Below are positions 1-8,793 of a stretch of 64,000 nucleotides of DNA, one piece after another (positions within the stretch are counted from its first letter, which is position 1; each line of letters opens with the position of its first letter). The notes below the pieces were generated by a model. That model saw nothing but the letters and a program-made list of their open reading frames with translations, was not told the origin of the DNA and did no database searches. Source of the stretch: Pseudomonas tohonis (GTDB lineage Bacteria > Pseudomonadota > Gammaproteobacteria > Pseudomonadales > Pseudomonadaceae); NCBI RefSeq assembly GCF_012767755.2, contig NZ_AP023189.1:3660001-3724000 (forward strand), written 5' to 3'. A program made the translations under genes and the position numbers.

Positions 1-244
1 TACAAAGGCCCGCAACCCGGCCTCATGCCCCACGGCGCCAACGCGCCCGGGCTCTTCTCCGCGTCCTGCGGAACCCCCACAGCGTCCAGCCAAGGCCCGC
101 CTCGTGCGCCGGCCAGGCCCTGGCTGTGTTCGCGGCCAGACGGCGACCCCGTACTCCGCGCTGTAACGACTATCCCGCAGCCTGGCAAAACCCGGCTGAC
201 GAATAACAGGCACACCCGCTGCCAGAACACGTGGATACCTTGCG

Positions 245-2137
245 ATGCCCAACAACCTGAAATTCAGCCACAAGATCCTCCTGGCAGCGTCCCTGGTGAT
301 GATCACCGCCTTCGCCTGCTTCGTCCTGTTCAACGACTACCGCCAGCGCCAGACCCTGCGCACCGACGTGCACAACTCGCTGCAGGACCTCGGCGCGCTG
401 ACCACCAGCAACATCAAGAACTGGCTCGAAGGCCGCATCCAGCTGCTCGAATCCCTCGGCCAGCAGGTCGCCGCCAACGGCACCGAGAAGGAGCAACTGG
501 CCCGCTCCATCGGCCTGCCGGTCTATGGCCAGCGCTTCCAGCTCAGCTATTTCGGCGGTGAAGACGGCCTGATGTTCTCGGTGCCGGCCGGCAACCGCCC
601 CGCCGACTACGACCCGCGCCAGCGCGGCTGGTACAAGGCCGCCAGCGCCGCCCAGGGCACCATCCTCACCGAGCCGTACATCGCCGCCTCGTCGGGCAAG
701 CTGGTGATCACCATCGCCACCCCGGTGCGCGTCGATGGCCGCTTCGTCGGCGTCGCCGGTGCCGACATGGACCTGGACAGCATCACCCGGCTGATCAACT
801 CGCTGAACTTCAAGGGCAACGGCCACGCCTTCCTGGTCAGCGCCCAGGGCAAGGTGCTGCTGCACCCGCAGAACCAGTACATCCTCAAGAACCTCGGCGA
901 CCTCTACCCCGGCGCCACCCCGGCCATCCGCCCGGGCGTCTCCGAGATCGACGTGGACGGCCGCACCCAGTTCATCTCCTTCACCCCCATCGAGGGCGTG
1001 CCGTCGACCGACTGGTACATCGCCCTGGTGCTGGACCAGGACGCCGCCTTCTCCATGCTCGGCGAGTTCCGTACCTCGGCCATCATCGCCACCGTCATCG
1101 CCGTGGTGCTGACCTTCATCCTGCTGGGCATGCTGATCCGCGTGCTGATGCAGCCGCTGCTGGTGATGGGCCGCGCCATGGGCGACATCGCCGAGGGCGA
1201 AGGCGACCTGACCCGCCGTCTGGAGGTGCATTCCCAGGACGAATTCGGCGAGCTGGCGCAGGCCTTCAACCGCTTCGTCTCGCGCATCCACGCGTCGATC
1301 CGCGAGGTGTCCTCGGCCACCATCCAGGTCAACGAAGTGGCCAAGCTGGTGGTCAACGCCTCCAACTCCTCGATGCACAACTCCGACGAACAGGCCCAGC
1401 GCACCAACAGCGTGGCCGCCGCCATCAACGAGCTGGGCGCCGCCGCCCAGGAGATCGCCCGCAACGCCGCCGACGCCTCGCACCAGGCCTCCGACGCCCG
1501 CGAACTGGCCGAGGAAGGCAAGCAGGTGGTCGGCAGGACCCTCACCGCCATGCACGAGCTGTCCAGCAAGATCAGCGCCTCCAGCGCACAGATCGAGACC
1601 CTCGCCGGCAAGACGGTCAACATCGGCCAGATCCTCGACGTGATCAAAGGCATCTCCGAGCAGACCAACCTGCTCGCGCTCAATGCCGCCATCGAAGCGG
1701 CCCGCGCAGGCGAACAGGGTCGCGGCTTTGCCGTGGTCGCCGACGAGGTGCGCAGCCTCGCCCACCGCACCCAGGTGTCGGCCCAGGAGATCCACCAGAT
1801 GATCGAGGAACTGCAGGTCGGCTCCCGCGAGGCGGTCGGCACCATGACCGAGAGCCAGCGCTACAGCCAGCAGAGCGTCGAGATCGCCAACCTGGCCGGC
1901 GAACGCCTCTCCAGCGTCACCCAGCGCATCGGCGAGATCGACGGCATGAACCAGTCCGTCGCCACCGCCACCGAGGAACAGACCTCCGTGGTCGAAGCGC
2001 TGAACATGGACATCACCGAGATCAACACCCTCAACCAGGAAGGCGTGGAAAACCTCCAGGCCACCCTGCGCGCCTGCGCCGACCTGGAGCAACAGGCCGA
2101 GCGGCTCAAGCACCTGGTGGGCAGCTTCCGCATCTGA
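245..2137 (+). CDS. Methyl-accepting chemotaxis protein, PctA-type amino-acid chemoreceptor
   Basis: A 630-residue inner-membrane chemoreceptor. A first membrane segment lies at about residues 11-30, a periplasmic double-Cache domain at about 33-275, a second membrane segment at about 277-302, then HAMP and a cytoplasmic signalling domain whose hairpin tip contains [20 protein letters not shown]. The ligand domain carries Y122, R127, W129, Y130, Y145 and D174. This spacing equals the amino-acid binding set known from PctA (Y121, R126, W128, Y129, Y144, D173), so I infer that it senses free L-amino acids. It ends in GSFRI and has no CheR-tether pentapeptide. No strong Shine-Dalgarno precedes the ATG. 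The 244 bases upstream hold no gene. Confidence 0.95.
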   Translation: MPNNLKFSHKILLAASLVMITAFACFVLFNDYRQRQTLRTDVHNSLQDLGALTTSNIKNWLEGRIQLLESLGQQVAANGTEKEQLARSIGLPVYGQRFQLSYFGGEDGLMFSVPAGNRPADYDPRQRGWYKAASAAQGTILTEPYIAASSGKLVITIATPVRVDGRFVGVAGADMDLDSITRLINSLNFKGNGHAFLVSAQGKVLLHPQNQYILKNLGDLYPGATPAIRPGVSEIDVDGRTQFISFTPIEGVPSTDWYIALVLDQDAAFSMLGEFRTSAIIATVIAVVLTFILLGMLIRVLMQPLLVMGRAMGDIAEGEGDLTRRLEVHSQDEFGELAQAFNRFVSRIHASIREVSSATIQVNEVAKLVVNASNSSMHNSDEQAQRTNSVAAAINELGAAAQEIARNAADASHQASDARELAEEGKQVVGRTLTAMHELSSKISASSAQIETLAGKTVNIGQILDVIKGISEQTNLLALNAAIEAARAGEQGRGFAVVADEVRSLAHRTQVSAQEIHQMIEELQVGSREAVGTMTESQRYSQQSVEIANLAGERLSSVTQRIGEIDGMNQSVATATEEQTSVVEALNMDITEINTLNQEGVENLQATLRACADLEQQAERLKHLVGSFRI

Positions 2138-2141
2138 TCGG

Positions 2142-2371
2142 CAGCGCCGTGCCCGCTGGGTTGAGTGGATCCCCGCGTTCGCGAGGATGACGAGGGGGCG
2201 GAAAGGTTCGCGTTACCCCGTCACCCCGTGGGAGCGAATTCATTCGCGATGCGGCGCCCCAGGCAACGCCGTGCCCGCCGGGTTGAGTGGTTCCCCGCAT
2301 TCGCGAGGATGACGGTGCGGCACACGCCATCGCCACACACCGTCACCCCCGCGCACGCGGGGGCCCACTGA
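2142..2371. repeat. Intergenic repeat cluster (REP-like)
   Basis: A gap of about 295 bases between the chemoreceptor and hxlR. A segment of about 52 bases at 2142-2193 recurs with few changes at 2262-2313; both contain a core like CGCGAGGATGACG... or CGCATTCGCGAGGATGAC. Between them lies the palindromic element GCGAATTCATTCGC (2234-2247). A mirror hairpin, CCCCCGCGCACGCGGGGG, lies near 2345-2362. The same motifs recur elsewhere in the window. No gene is seen. Confidence 0.75.
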
Positions 2372-2432
2372 ACAGGTGCAACCCTGCCCTACGCCCGGCG
2401 CAACCTCGTAGGCCGGGCGGAACCCGCGTGCC

Positions 2433-2786
2433 CTACTCGTCTTCCATCACCCTCGGTGGCAGGCCGATCTGGCCGCCGTGGCGTCGGCCCCAGTCGTCGA
2501 GGACCTTGAGCGCGTCCACCAGGGAGGCGCCCAGCGGGGTGATGCGGTATTCGACCCGGGGCGGCACCTGCTGGTAGTCGCGGCGCAGCACCAGCCCTTC
2601 CAGCTCCAGCTCGCGCAGTTGCAGCACCAGCATCTTTTCGCTGATGCCACCGACCTGCCGGCGCAGCTCGCCGAAGCGGCGCGCCCCGTCGCCGAGGCTG
2701 TAGAGGATCTGCGCCTTCCACTTGCCGCCGATGACCTTCATGACGGCATCCAGGCCCGGGTTGCCATGTTTTTCGAAGCTGCTCAT
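2433..2786 (-). CDS. HxlR-family transcriptional regulator
   Basis: A 117-residue winged-helix regulator of normal length for the family. The HxlR signature is clear: a conserved IGGKWKAQILYSLGDG helix near residues 18-34, FGELRRQVGGISEKML in the recognition region, and EYRITPLGASL in the wing. HxlR proteins bind DNA as dimers and often respond to electrophiles or redox stress; the ligand here is unknown. The gene is transcribed away from an inverted repeat at 2870-2886 that could be its operator. No obvious target gene is adjacent on the other side, so autoregulation is the simplest reading. Confidence 0.9.
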   Translation of the reverse strand: MSSFEKHGNPGLDAVMKVIGGKWKAQILYSLGDGARRFGELRRQVGGISEKMLVLQLRELELEGLVLRRDYQQVPPRVEYRITPLGASLVDALKVLDDWGRRHGGQIGLPPRVMEDE

Positions 2787-2869
2787 GAACGCGGCCCCCT
2801 GCTGCCGGGGTCTACGCGGGCTATTGAGGACATCGCCTGCCCCTCCGTAGGAGATTTCTGAAAAGACAG

Positions 2870-2886
2870 CTATTGGGCAGCAATAG
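2870..2886. promoter_or_regulatory. Candidate operator dyad upstream of the HxlR gene
   Basis: Perfect inverted repeat CTATTG-GGCAG-CAATAG, 84-100 bases upstream of the HxlR start. A further CTATTG half-site lies at 2821-2826. Role as the HxlR site is inferred from position only. The rest of 2787-3028 shows no gene. Confidence 0.4.
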
Positions 2887-3028
2887 GCAAGTGACGACCC
2901 TGACTTCAGTCAAATCGCACGCACAAAAACACCGGTACTCACCTTCCGGGTGGTGCCGGGCCGTTTTCGGCGCTCGATGCACAACGCCCTGCATTCAGAC
3001 GATCAGCGCAACCCGCTGTGAAACGCCC

Positions 3029-3913
3029 TCAGCCGGCCAGCCGTTGTGCCAGGAAGTCGACGAACACCCGCACCTTCTGCTGCAGATGGCGGTTGCTGGC
3101 GTACAGGGCGTAGATGGTGCGCCGGGCCAGTTGCTGTTGCGGGAGCACCCGTTGCAACTGGCCGCTGGCGAGGTGCGGGTCGGCGATGAAGGATGGCAGC
3201 GCGCCGATGCCGGCACCGGCCAGCAGCAGGTCGCAGAGCATCAGGCTGTTGTCCACCGAGAGCCGGGTGCGCAGCTCCACGCCGCGCCCCTTTGGGCCGT
3301 CCAGGCGCCAGCCGCCGGGGTTGTCGGCCAGGCGGTAGGCGAGGCAGTCGTGGCCACACAGGTCCTCCACCTGCCGGGGCGTGCCCCGCGCCGCGAGATA
3401 GCCGGGCGACGCGCAGATCACCTGCTCCACCTCGCCCAGGCGCCGGGCGATGAGGCTGGAGTCGGGCAGGCTGGAGCGGATGCGCAGCGACACGTCGAAG
3501 CCTTCGGAGACCGGGTCGAGCAGGTGGTCGTCCAGGGTCAGCTCCACGCTCAGTTGCGGGTACAGCGCCATGAACTCCACCAGCAGCGGCGACAGCACCT
3601 TGAGGCTGAACGACAGCGGCGCGTTCACCCGCAGCCGCCCGCTCACCTCCCCCGTGCCCAGGGCGGTGGCGTGTTCCAGGGCATCCAGCTCGTCCAGCAG
3701 GCGGCAGCACTCGGCGAAGTAGGCGCGCCCGGTGTCGGTGAGGCTCATGCGCCGGGTGGTGCGTTGCAGCAACAGGCTGCCCAGGCGCGCCTCCAGCTGG
3801 CGCACCTGCTTGCTCACCGCAGCGGTGGACTGGCCCAGGTCGACGGCGGCCTTGCTGAAGCCATCGAGTTCGACGACACGGCGGAAGGTCCGCATGGCAA
3901 CGAGCAGGTCCAT
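3029..3913 (-). CDS. LysR-family transcriptional regulator
   Basis: A 294-residue LysR protein with an N-terminal winged helix (FSKAAVDLGQSTAAVSKQV, about residues 18-36) and a substrate-binding fold from about residue 90. The sequence type (MDLLVAMRTFRRVVELDGFS) is that of the CrgA/AaeR-like branch. It is divergent from the secreted cyclase-family gene at 4014, about 100 bases apart, so it probably controls that gene. The inducer is unknown. Confidence 0.92.
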   Translation of the reverse strand: MDLLVAMRTFRRVVELDGFSKAAVDLGQSTAAVSKQVRQLEARLGSLLLQRTTRRMSLTDTGRAYFAECCRLLDELDALEHATALGTGEVSGRLRVNAPLSFSLKVLSPLLVEFMALYPQLSVELTLDDHLLDPVSEGFDVSLRIRSSLPDSSLIARRLGEVEQVICASPGYLAARGTPRQVEDLCGHDCLAYRLADNPGGWRLDGPKGRGVELRTRLSVDNSLMLCDLLLAGAGIGALPSFIADPHLASGQLQRVLPQQQLARRTIYALYASNRHLQQKVRVFVDFLAQRLAG

Positions 3914-4013
3914 ATTTTCCCTCGGGTTGAATGTCTTTCAGCAGAGGCGGAGATTATCTCTTCAGGGCTGACAAATACCATCGCGGCATCCATCACCCAC
4001 GAGGAACACCGCC

Positions 4014-5000
4014 ATGCCCCTGCCACGTCCCCTTTCCCGCCTCGCCGCCCTGCCCCTGCTGCTGTCCCTGGCCCAGGGCGCCCTCGCCGCCGAGGAAGTC
4101 GGCAAGAGCCCCTGGGGGCCGAAGGACGAGATCGGCCGCCTCAACCTGATCACCCCCGAGTCCCGCGCCGCCATCCTCGGCCGCCTCAGCGGCGGCAAGG
4201 CCTACGACCTGGCCGTGGAGTACTTCATCGGCATGCCCAGCTGGCAGGCGGCGGGCGACCCGCCCTACCAGATGTGGATGACCCACACGCCCCACGGCAA
4301 CCTGCTGGCCGACCCGATGGGCGTCGGCGAGGCGATGAACCGCCACGTCAGCTACACCGGTTCGGCGGTGTCGATGTACGCCCACATGGGCACCCACATC
4401 GACGCGCTCAACCATTTCGGGCTGGAGGGCAAGATCTGGAACGGCTACGCCGCCGCCGACCACCTGGGCGACCGCGGCTGGAACGTGACCGGCGCGGAGA
4501 AGCTGCCGCCCATCGTCGCCCGTGGCGTGCTGATCGACATCCCCGCCGCCAAGGGCGTGGAGCTGCTGCCGGACAGCTACCGCGTCACCCGCCTGGACCT
4601 GCAGCAGGCGCTGAACAAGCAGGGCGTGCGCCTGCAGAAGGGCGACGTGGTGCTGATCCGCACCGGGCGCATGCGCGACTACGAGAACGCCCAGCGCTAC
4701 ATGACCAAACCGCCGGGCCTGAGCCTGGACGCGGCGAAGTTCCTCGTTGAGGACGGCGGCGCCATGGTGGTGGGGGCGGACAACCTCAGCTTCGAGACCT
4801 TCCCCACCGAGGTGCCGGACAACTACATCCCCGTGCACACCTACCTGCTGGCCCAGCAGGGCACGCCGATCATGGAGCTGGTGGACCTCGAAGGCCTGTC
4901 TCGGGACAAGGTCTACGAATTCGCCTTCATCGGCGCCTCGCTGAAGTTCCGCGGCGCCGACGCCGCCCCGATCCGCCCGGTGGCGCTGCCGATCGACTGA
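4014..5000 (+). CDS. Secreted cyclase-family (kynurenine formamidase-like) hydrolase
   Basis: A 328-residue protein with a signal peptide of about 25 residues (hydrophobic LAALPLLLSLAQGALA, cleavage after ALA), so it acts in the periplasm or outside. The mature part belongs to the metal-dependent cyclase family. The metal-binding motif HMGTHID is present with H124, H128 and D130, and a conserved GDVVLIRTGR segment follows. Family members hydrolyse amide or lactone bonds, for example N-formylkynurenine. Cytosolic KynB-type enzymes are about 210 residues, so this longer exported form probably has another substrate. It is divergent from a LysR gene and followed by an EamA transporter. Confidence 0.85.
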   Translation: MPLPRPLSRLAALPLLLSLAQGALAAEEVGKSPWGPKDEIGRLNLITPESRAAILGRLSGGKAYDLAVEYFIGMPSWQAAGDPPYQMWMTHTPHGNLLADPMGVGEAMNRHVSYTGSAVSMYAHMGTHIDALNHFGLEGKIWNGYAAADHLGDRGWNVTGAEKLPPIVARGVLIDIPAAKGVELLPDSYRVTRLDLQQALNKQGVRLQKGDVVLIRTGRMRDYENAQRYMTKPPGLSLDAAKFLVEDGGAMVVGADNLSFETFPTEVPDNYIPVHTYLLAQQGTPIMELVDLEGLSRDKVYEFAFIGASLKFRGADAAPIRPVALPID

Positions 5001-5128
5001 GGCGCTTCCCGGCCCACGTAGAAGGCACGGAGGTTTCACAGCAGTGCGCGGGCTGTGTCACTATCGCGCCTCTTTCGCGGCGCCCCTCGCTGGGCGCCGC
5101 ACCTCCGTCGGTACAAGGAACGTCGCGT

Positions 5129-5974
5129 TTGGACACCTCGGTATTTCTCGTGGTGATGGCGGCCGCCGCCCTCCACGCGGGCTGGAATGCCCTGCTGAAG
5201 ATCGGCCTCGACCGCCTGCTCACCGCCACCCTGATCCAGATGGCCGCCGGCCTGGTGGCCATGCTCGCCCTGCCCTTCGTGGCCTTCCCGGTCGCGGCCG
5301 CCTGGCCCTGGATCATCCTCTCCGCCGTGCTGCACATCGGCTACAACAACTTCCTGTCCCGCGCCTACCAGTACGGCGACCTCGGCCAGGTGTACCCGCT
5401 CTCGCGCGGCAGCTCGCCGCTGATCGTGGCGCTGCTCTCGGTGCTGTTCCTGCATGACGGGCTCGACCATGCCGAGCTGCTCGGCCTGCTGACCCTGGTG
5501 ATCGGCATCTGGCTGATGGCCTGGCGCGGCGGGCGCAGCAGCGCCGGGCTGAGCCGGCCGATGCTGTTCTGCTCGCTGATGACGGCGGCCTTCATCGCCG
5601 GCTACACCCTTTCCGACGCGGTCGGCGCACGCAGCAATGGCGACGCGCTGTCCTACGCCGCCTGGCTGTTCGCGGTGAATGGCTGGGTGATGGCCCTGGT
5701 GATCGCAGTGCAACGCGGGCCACGCGTGTTCCTGCAACTCGGCCCGTACTGGAAGAGCGGCCTGGCGGGCGGCGCCATGTCGCTGCTGGCCTACAGCATC
5801 GTCATCTGGGCCATGACCCGGGCGCCGGTGGCGCTGGTCTCGGCATTGCGCGAGACCAGCGTGGTATTCGCCCTGCTGATCGGCTGGCTGGCGCTCAAGG
5901 AGCCGATGCCGGCGATCCGCCTGCTGGCCTGCCTGGTGATCGCCATCGGCGTGGTGGTGATGAAGCTCGGCTAG
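5129..5974 (+). CDS. EamA/DMT-family transporter
   Basis: A 281-residue inner-membrane protein with about ten hydrophobic segments arranged as two EamA repeats, the usual size for the drug/metabolite transporter superfamily. I take the TTG at 5129 as start because AAGGA lies about 9 bases upstream and the first helix (FLVVMAAAALHAGWNALLK) then begins at once. It may export a small metabolite. It lies 128 bases after the cyclase-family gene on the same strand and could be cotranscribed with it; the substrate cannot be told. Confidence 0.88.
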   Translation: MDTSVFLVVMAAAALHAGWNALLKIGLDRLLTATLIQMAAGLVAMLALPFVAFPVAAAWPWIILSAVLHIGYNNFLSRAYQYGDLGQVYPLSRGSSPLIVALLSVLFLHDGLDHAELLGLLTLVIGIWLMAWRGGRSSAGLSRPMLFCSLMTAAFIAGYTLSDAVGARSNGDALSYAAWLFAVNGWVMALVIAVQRGPRVFLQLGPYWKSGLAGGAMSLLAYSIVIWAMTRAPVALVSALRETSVVFALLIGWLALKEPMPAIRLLACLVIAIGVVVMKLG

Positions 5975-5978
5975 CCGG

Positions 5979-6635
5979 CTAGTCCAGCGCCTGCACCCGG
6001 TAGCTGTGGCTGAGGCTGCGCCCGAGCACGGGGTCATGCAGCTCCACGCTGAAGTGCTCACCGGGCACGGGGTCGCCGATGAAGGGCAAGGTGCCGCAGA
6101 ACATCGCGGTGCCGGCCGGCAGGCTGGCATCGCCGGTGCGCAGGGCGATCAGCTCGCGCGGGTCCAGCAGCGTCGCGGCGAGCCCAGCCTGGTACAGCTC
6201 GTCACGCCCCTCGACATGGCGCCAGCAACGCAGGCGCAGCTGGTCCCAATGCCCCGCCACTTCATGGAAACGCCACAGTTCGCGGCCCACCGGCTTGAGG
6301 CAGAGCTGCCGCGAGACGGCGATGTCGTACCCCTCGACGCGACGGTCCGCGTGGTCGGAACCGATGCCGACGTAGAGCGCCGTGCCCGTGGAGAAGAGCA
6401 CGCACTCGACCTCGGCCGAGGAGTCCCTGCCCGGCACCTGGAAGCCGTCGTCGGTGCACAACAGGTCGGCGGACAGTTCATAGAAGCAGGGCAACGTCTC
6501 CGGCGAGCGCGCGCCAAGCTCGCGTACCTGCGCGGCGACGCTGTCGGCATCGCGCCCCGTCCAGCCGGCGACCACCAGGCTGCGTACATCGAACGCGAGG
6601 GATTCCCCGCCGGCCACGGTGAAGTGCAGTGTCAT
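5979..6635 (-). CDS. DUF2848 family protein (copy 1)
   Basis: A 218-residue cytosolic protein of the DUF2848 family, function unknown. It shares long blocks with the second copy at 10125-10799, including VVAGWTGRD versus VIAGWTGRD, VECVL, LYVGIGSDH, EVAGHWD, MFCGTL and VELHDPVL...SLSHSYRV. Families of this kind resemble fumarylacetoacetase-fold proteins in their C-terminal LSHSYRV motif, but I cannot assign an activity. Its stop lies 4 bases from the stop of the convergent EamA gene. Unlike copy 2 it has no amidase partner. Confidence 0.85.
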   Translation of the reverse strand: MTLHFTVAGGESLAFDVRSLVVAGWTGRDADSVAAQVRELGARSPETLPCFYELSADLLCTDDGFQVPGRDSSAEVECVLFSTGTALYVGIGSDHADRRVEGYDIAVSRQLCLKPVGRELWRFHEVAGHWDQLRLRCWRHVEGRDELYQAGLAATLLDPRELIALRTGDASLPAGTAMFCGTLPFIGDPVPGEHFSVELHDPVLGRSLSHSYRVQALD

Positions 6636-6850
6636 GGCTAACTCCTGTCGAACTGATTCGAGTGTTCCCGCGCAGCGTCGCGCCGGAGCGACGGAAGACG
6701 TCCGGGCAGGCGGGAAGCGGTGGAAGCCACGATGCTAGAGCGTACGCACGGAGGGGCACAGAGGAAGAATCCGCAACCCGTGAAGGACGGCACCACAACG
6801 TGTGTGGACAGAAACCCGAGCTGGCGAAAGGGAGAACGCGAGGAAGGAAA

Positions 6851-6872
6851 CGGGCCCGCAGGCGCGGGCCCG
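6851..6872 (-). terminator. Rho-independent terminator of the I78 gene
   Basis: Perfect 9-bp hairpin CGGGCCCGC-AGGC-GCGGGCCCG. Read on the minus strand it is followed by a pyrimidine-rich tail, TTTCCTTCCT. It lies just past the stop of the I78 lipoprotein gene. Confidence 0.7.
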
Positions 6873-6883
6873 GAGGGGGCGGT

Positions 6884-7225
6884 TCAACCGCAGCTGACGC
6901 CCTTGATCAGGTTGGCGTCATCGGTGTCGATGTTCAGGCGGCGGGAGTTGTATTCCAGGGTCATCACGCTGCCCGGCTTGAGCACGCGCACGTCGCTGGC
7001 ACCGGCGGCCTTCTTCGCCTGTTCGACCAGGTCAGGGGTCGCGGCCTTGCCCACCAGCGAACGCACGGGGCCGGACGAGCAGCGGCCATCCTCGGAAGGC
7101 GCAGCGACCGGCAGGCTCTCGCTGGCAGCCGCGGCGGGCTTCTCCGCCGGCGCGTCGGTGGAGCTGCAACCGGCCAGCAGAGCGCCCATGAGCGCCAGGC
7201 CGAAGGTGATGGAAGTGCGAGACAT
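6884..7225 (-). CDS. I78-family peptidase inhibitor-like lipoprotein
   Basis: A 113-residue protein. The signal peptide ends in a lipobox (GALLAGC), so it is a predicted lipoprotein. After an Ala/Pro-rich linker comes an I78 domain: VRSLVGKAATPDLVEQAKKA, VRVLKPGSVMT and RLNI, ending in a conserved acidic/Asn stretch. I78 proteins are related to the potato inhibitor I fold and include elastase inhibitors; here inhibition of a peptidase is inference. I chose the start at MSRTSITF because it begins the signal peptide. A strong terminator follows. Confidence 0.85.
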   Translation of the reverse strand: MSRTSITFGLALMGALLAGCSSTDAPAEKPAAAASESLPVAAPSEDGRCSSGPVRSLVGKAATPDLVEQAKKAAGASDVRVLKPGSVMTLEYNSRRLNIDTDDANLIKGVSCG

Positions 7226-7451
7226 ACTGCGATCCTCATAGTGAAAACGAAGCTGAAATCGGTGGCAGGGAAAGGCCCGGGCCGCGTGCATGGGACACGC
7301 GCCGCCGCCTCGCCGTTCCCGACGCAGGCGCGCATTGTAGCGCGGCGCCGGCCTGGTGCAGGCGTGGCGCATCTCGCTAACCGCCTCAGCCGTCGTACTG
7401 CTCGTCAATCCGCCTGGACGTCGCGGGCTTCCCTTTCCACGGGCAAGCCCC

Positions 7452-8747
7452 CTACCCGCGACGCGCCTTGCGGATGAACACCACCACCAGCACCGCCGCC
7501 AGCAGCTCCAGGCCGGCGACCATGTAGAGCCCACCGGCCAGTGCGCCGGTGCGGTCCTTCACCCAGCCGATGAGATAAGGCGCGGCGAAGCCGGCGAGGT
7601 TGCCGATGGAGTTGATCACCGCGATGCCGCCTGCCGCCGCGGTGCCGGTGAGGAACAGGGTGGACAGCGACCAGAACACCGGGAAGGCGGCGAGGATGCC
7701 CACCGCCGCCAGGGTCAGTGCCAGCATCGCCGCCACGCCGTGCCCCATCAGCGCGGCGCAGGCCGCCAGCCCGACCCCGGCCAGGGCCGCCGCGCCGGCG
7801 CAGTGCAGGCGCCGCTCGCCGCTGCGATCGGAGTGGATGCCGTTGAGCACCATCGCCAGGGTGCCGACGGCGAAGGGCAAGGCCGCCAGCAGGCCGATGC
7901 GCAGGTTGCCTTCCACGCCCAGCTCGCGGATCAGCGTCGGCACCCAGAAGGCGATGGTGGCGTTACCACTCACCAGGCAGAAGTAGATGGCCGCGCACAG
8001 CCACACGTGCGGGTTCAGGAAGGCATCGCGCAGGCGGGATGCCTTGCCCGGCGCGGCGGCGTCCCGCGCCACCTCGGCGCTCACCAGCGCCCGCTCCTCC
8101 TCGCTCAGCCAGCCGACGTCCGCCGGCCGCTCCGGCAGGTAGCGCAACACCGCGAGGCCGGCGAGCACCGAAGGCACGCCTTCGACGATGAACAGCCATT
8201 GCCAGCCGGCCAGGCCGCCGAGGTCGGCCATGCGGTCCATGATCAACCCCGCCAGCGGCCCGCCTATCACCCCGGCCAAGGCGAAGGAGGTCATGAACAG
8301 GCCGTTGACCCGCGCGCGCCGAGCGGTGGGGAACCAATAAGTTAGGTAGAGCACCACACCGGGAAAGAAGCCCGCCTCGAACACCCCGAGCAGAAAGCGC
8401 AGCACGTAGAACTGGGTGGGCGTGGTCACCAGGAACATGGCGGTGGAGATCAGCCCCCAGCAAATAGTGATGCGCGCCAGGGTGCGCCGCGCGCCGATGC
8501 GCTCCAGCAGCAGGTTGCTCGGCACCTCGAAGAGGAAATAGCCGATGAAGAAGATGCCGGCTCCCAGGCCGTACACCGCCTCGCTGAAGCCCAGGTCGTC
8601 GAGCATCTGCAGCTTGGCGAAGCCTACGTTCACCCGGTCCAGCCAGGCGAGGATGAACAGCGCCACCAGGAAGGGCACGAGGCGCCAGGTGATACGGCGG
8701 TAGGCCCGCTCCAGCAGCTCTGGGCGGTGCGTGTCGTGGTGGGGCAT
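7452..8747 (-). CDS. MFS transporter, anion:cation symporter (ACS) type
   Basis: A 431-residue, 12-helix major facilitator. The N-terminus (RITWRLVPFLVALFILAWLD then RVNVGFAKLQM) and the segment FEVPSNLLLERIGARR are hallmarks of the anion:cation symporter branch that takes up organic acids such as phthalate, tartrate or hydroxyphenylacetate. The ATG at 8747 has GGAGG about 9 bases upstream and was preferred over longer frames. It is the last gene of a DUF2848-amidase-MFS operon, so it probably imports the substrate of that amidase. Confidence 0.9.
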   Translation of the reverse strand: MPHHDTHRPELLERAYRRITWRLVPFLVALFILAWLDRVNVGFAKLQMLDDLGFSEAVYGLGAGIFFIGYFLFEVPSNLLLERIGARRTLARITICWGLISTAMFLVTTPTQFYVLRFLLGVFEAGFFPGVVLYLTYWFPTARRARVNGLFMTSFALAGVIGGPLAGLIMDRMADLGGLAGWQWLFIVEGVPSVLAGLAVLRYLPERPADVGWLSEEERALVSAEVARDAAAPGKASRLRDAFLNPHVWLCAAIYFCLVSGNATIAFWVPTLIRELGVEGNLRIGLLAALPFAVGTLAMVLNGIHSDRSGERRLHCAGAAALAGVGLAACAALMGHGVAAMLALTLAAVGILAAFPVFWSLSTLFLTGTAAAGGIAVINSIGNLAGFAAPYLIGWVKDRTGALAGGLYMVAGLELLAAVLVVVFIRKARRG

Positions 8748-8793
8748 GGGATCAGCCTCCAGCGGGCGCGACCGCCCGCGCAGGTGGGACGGT

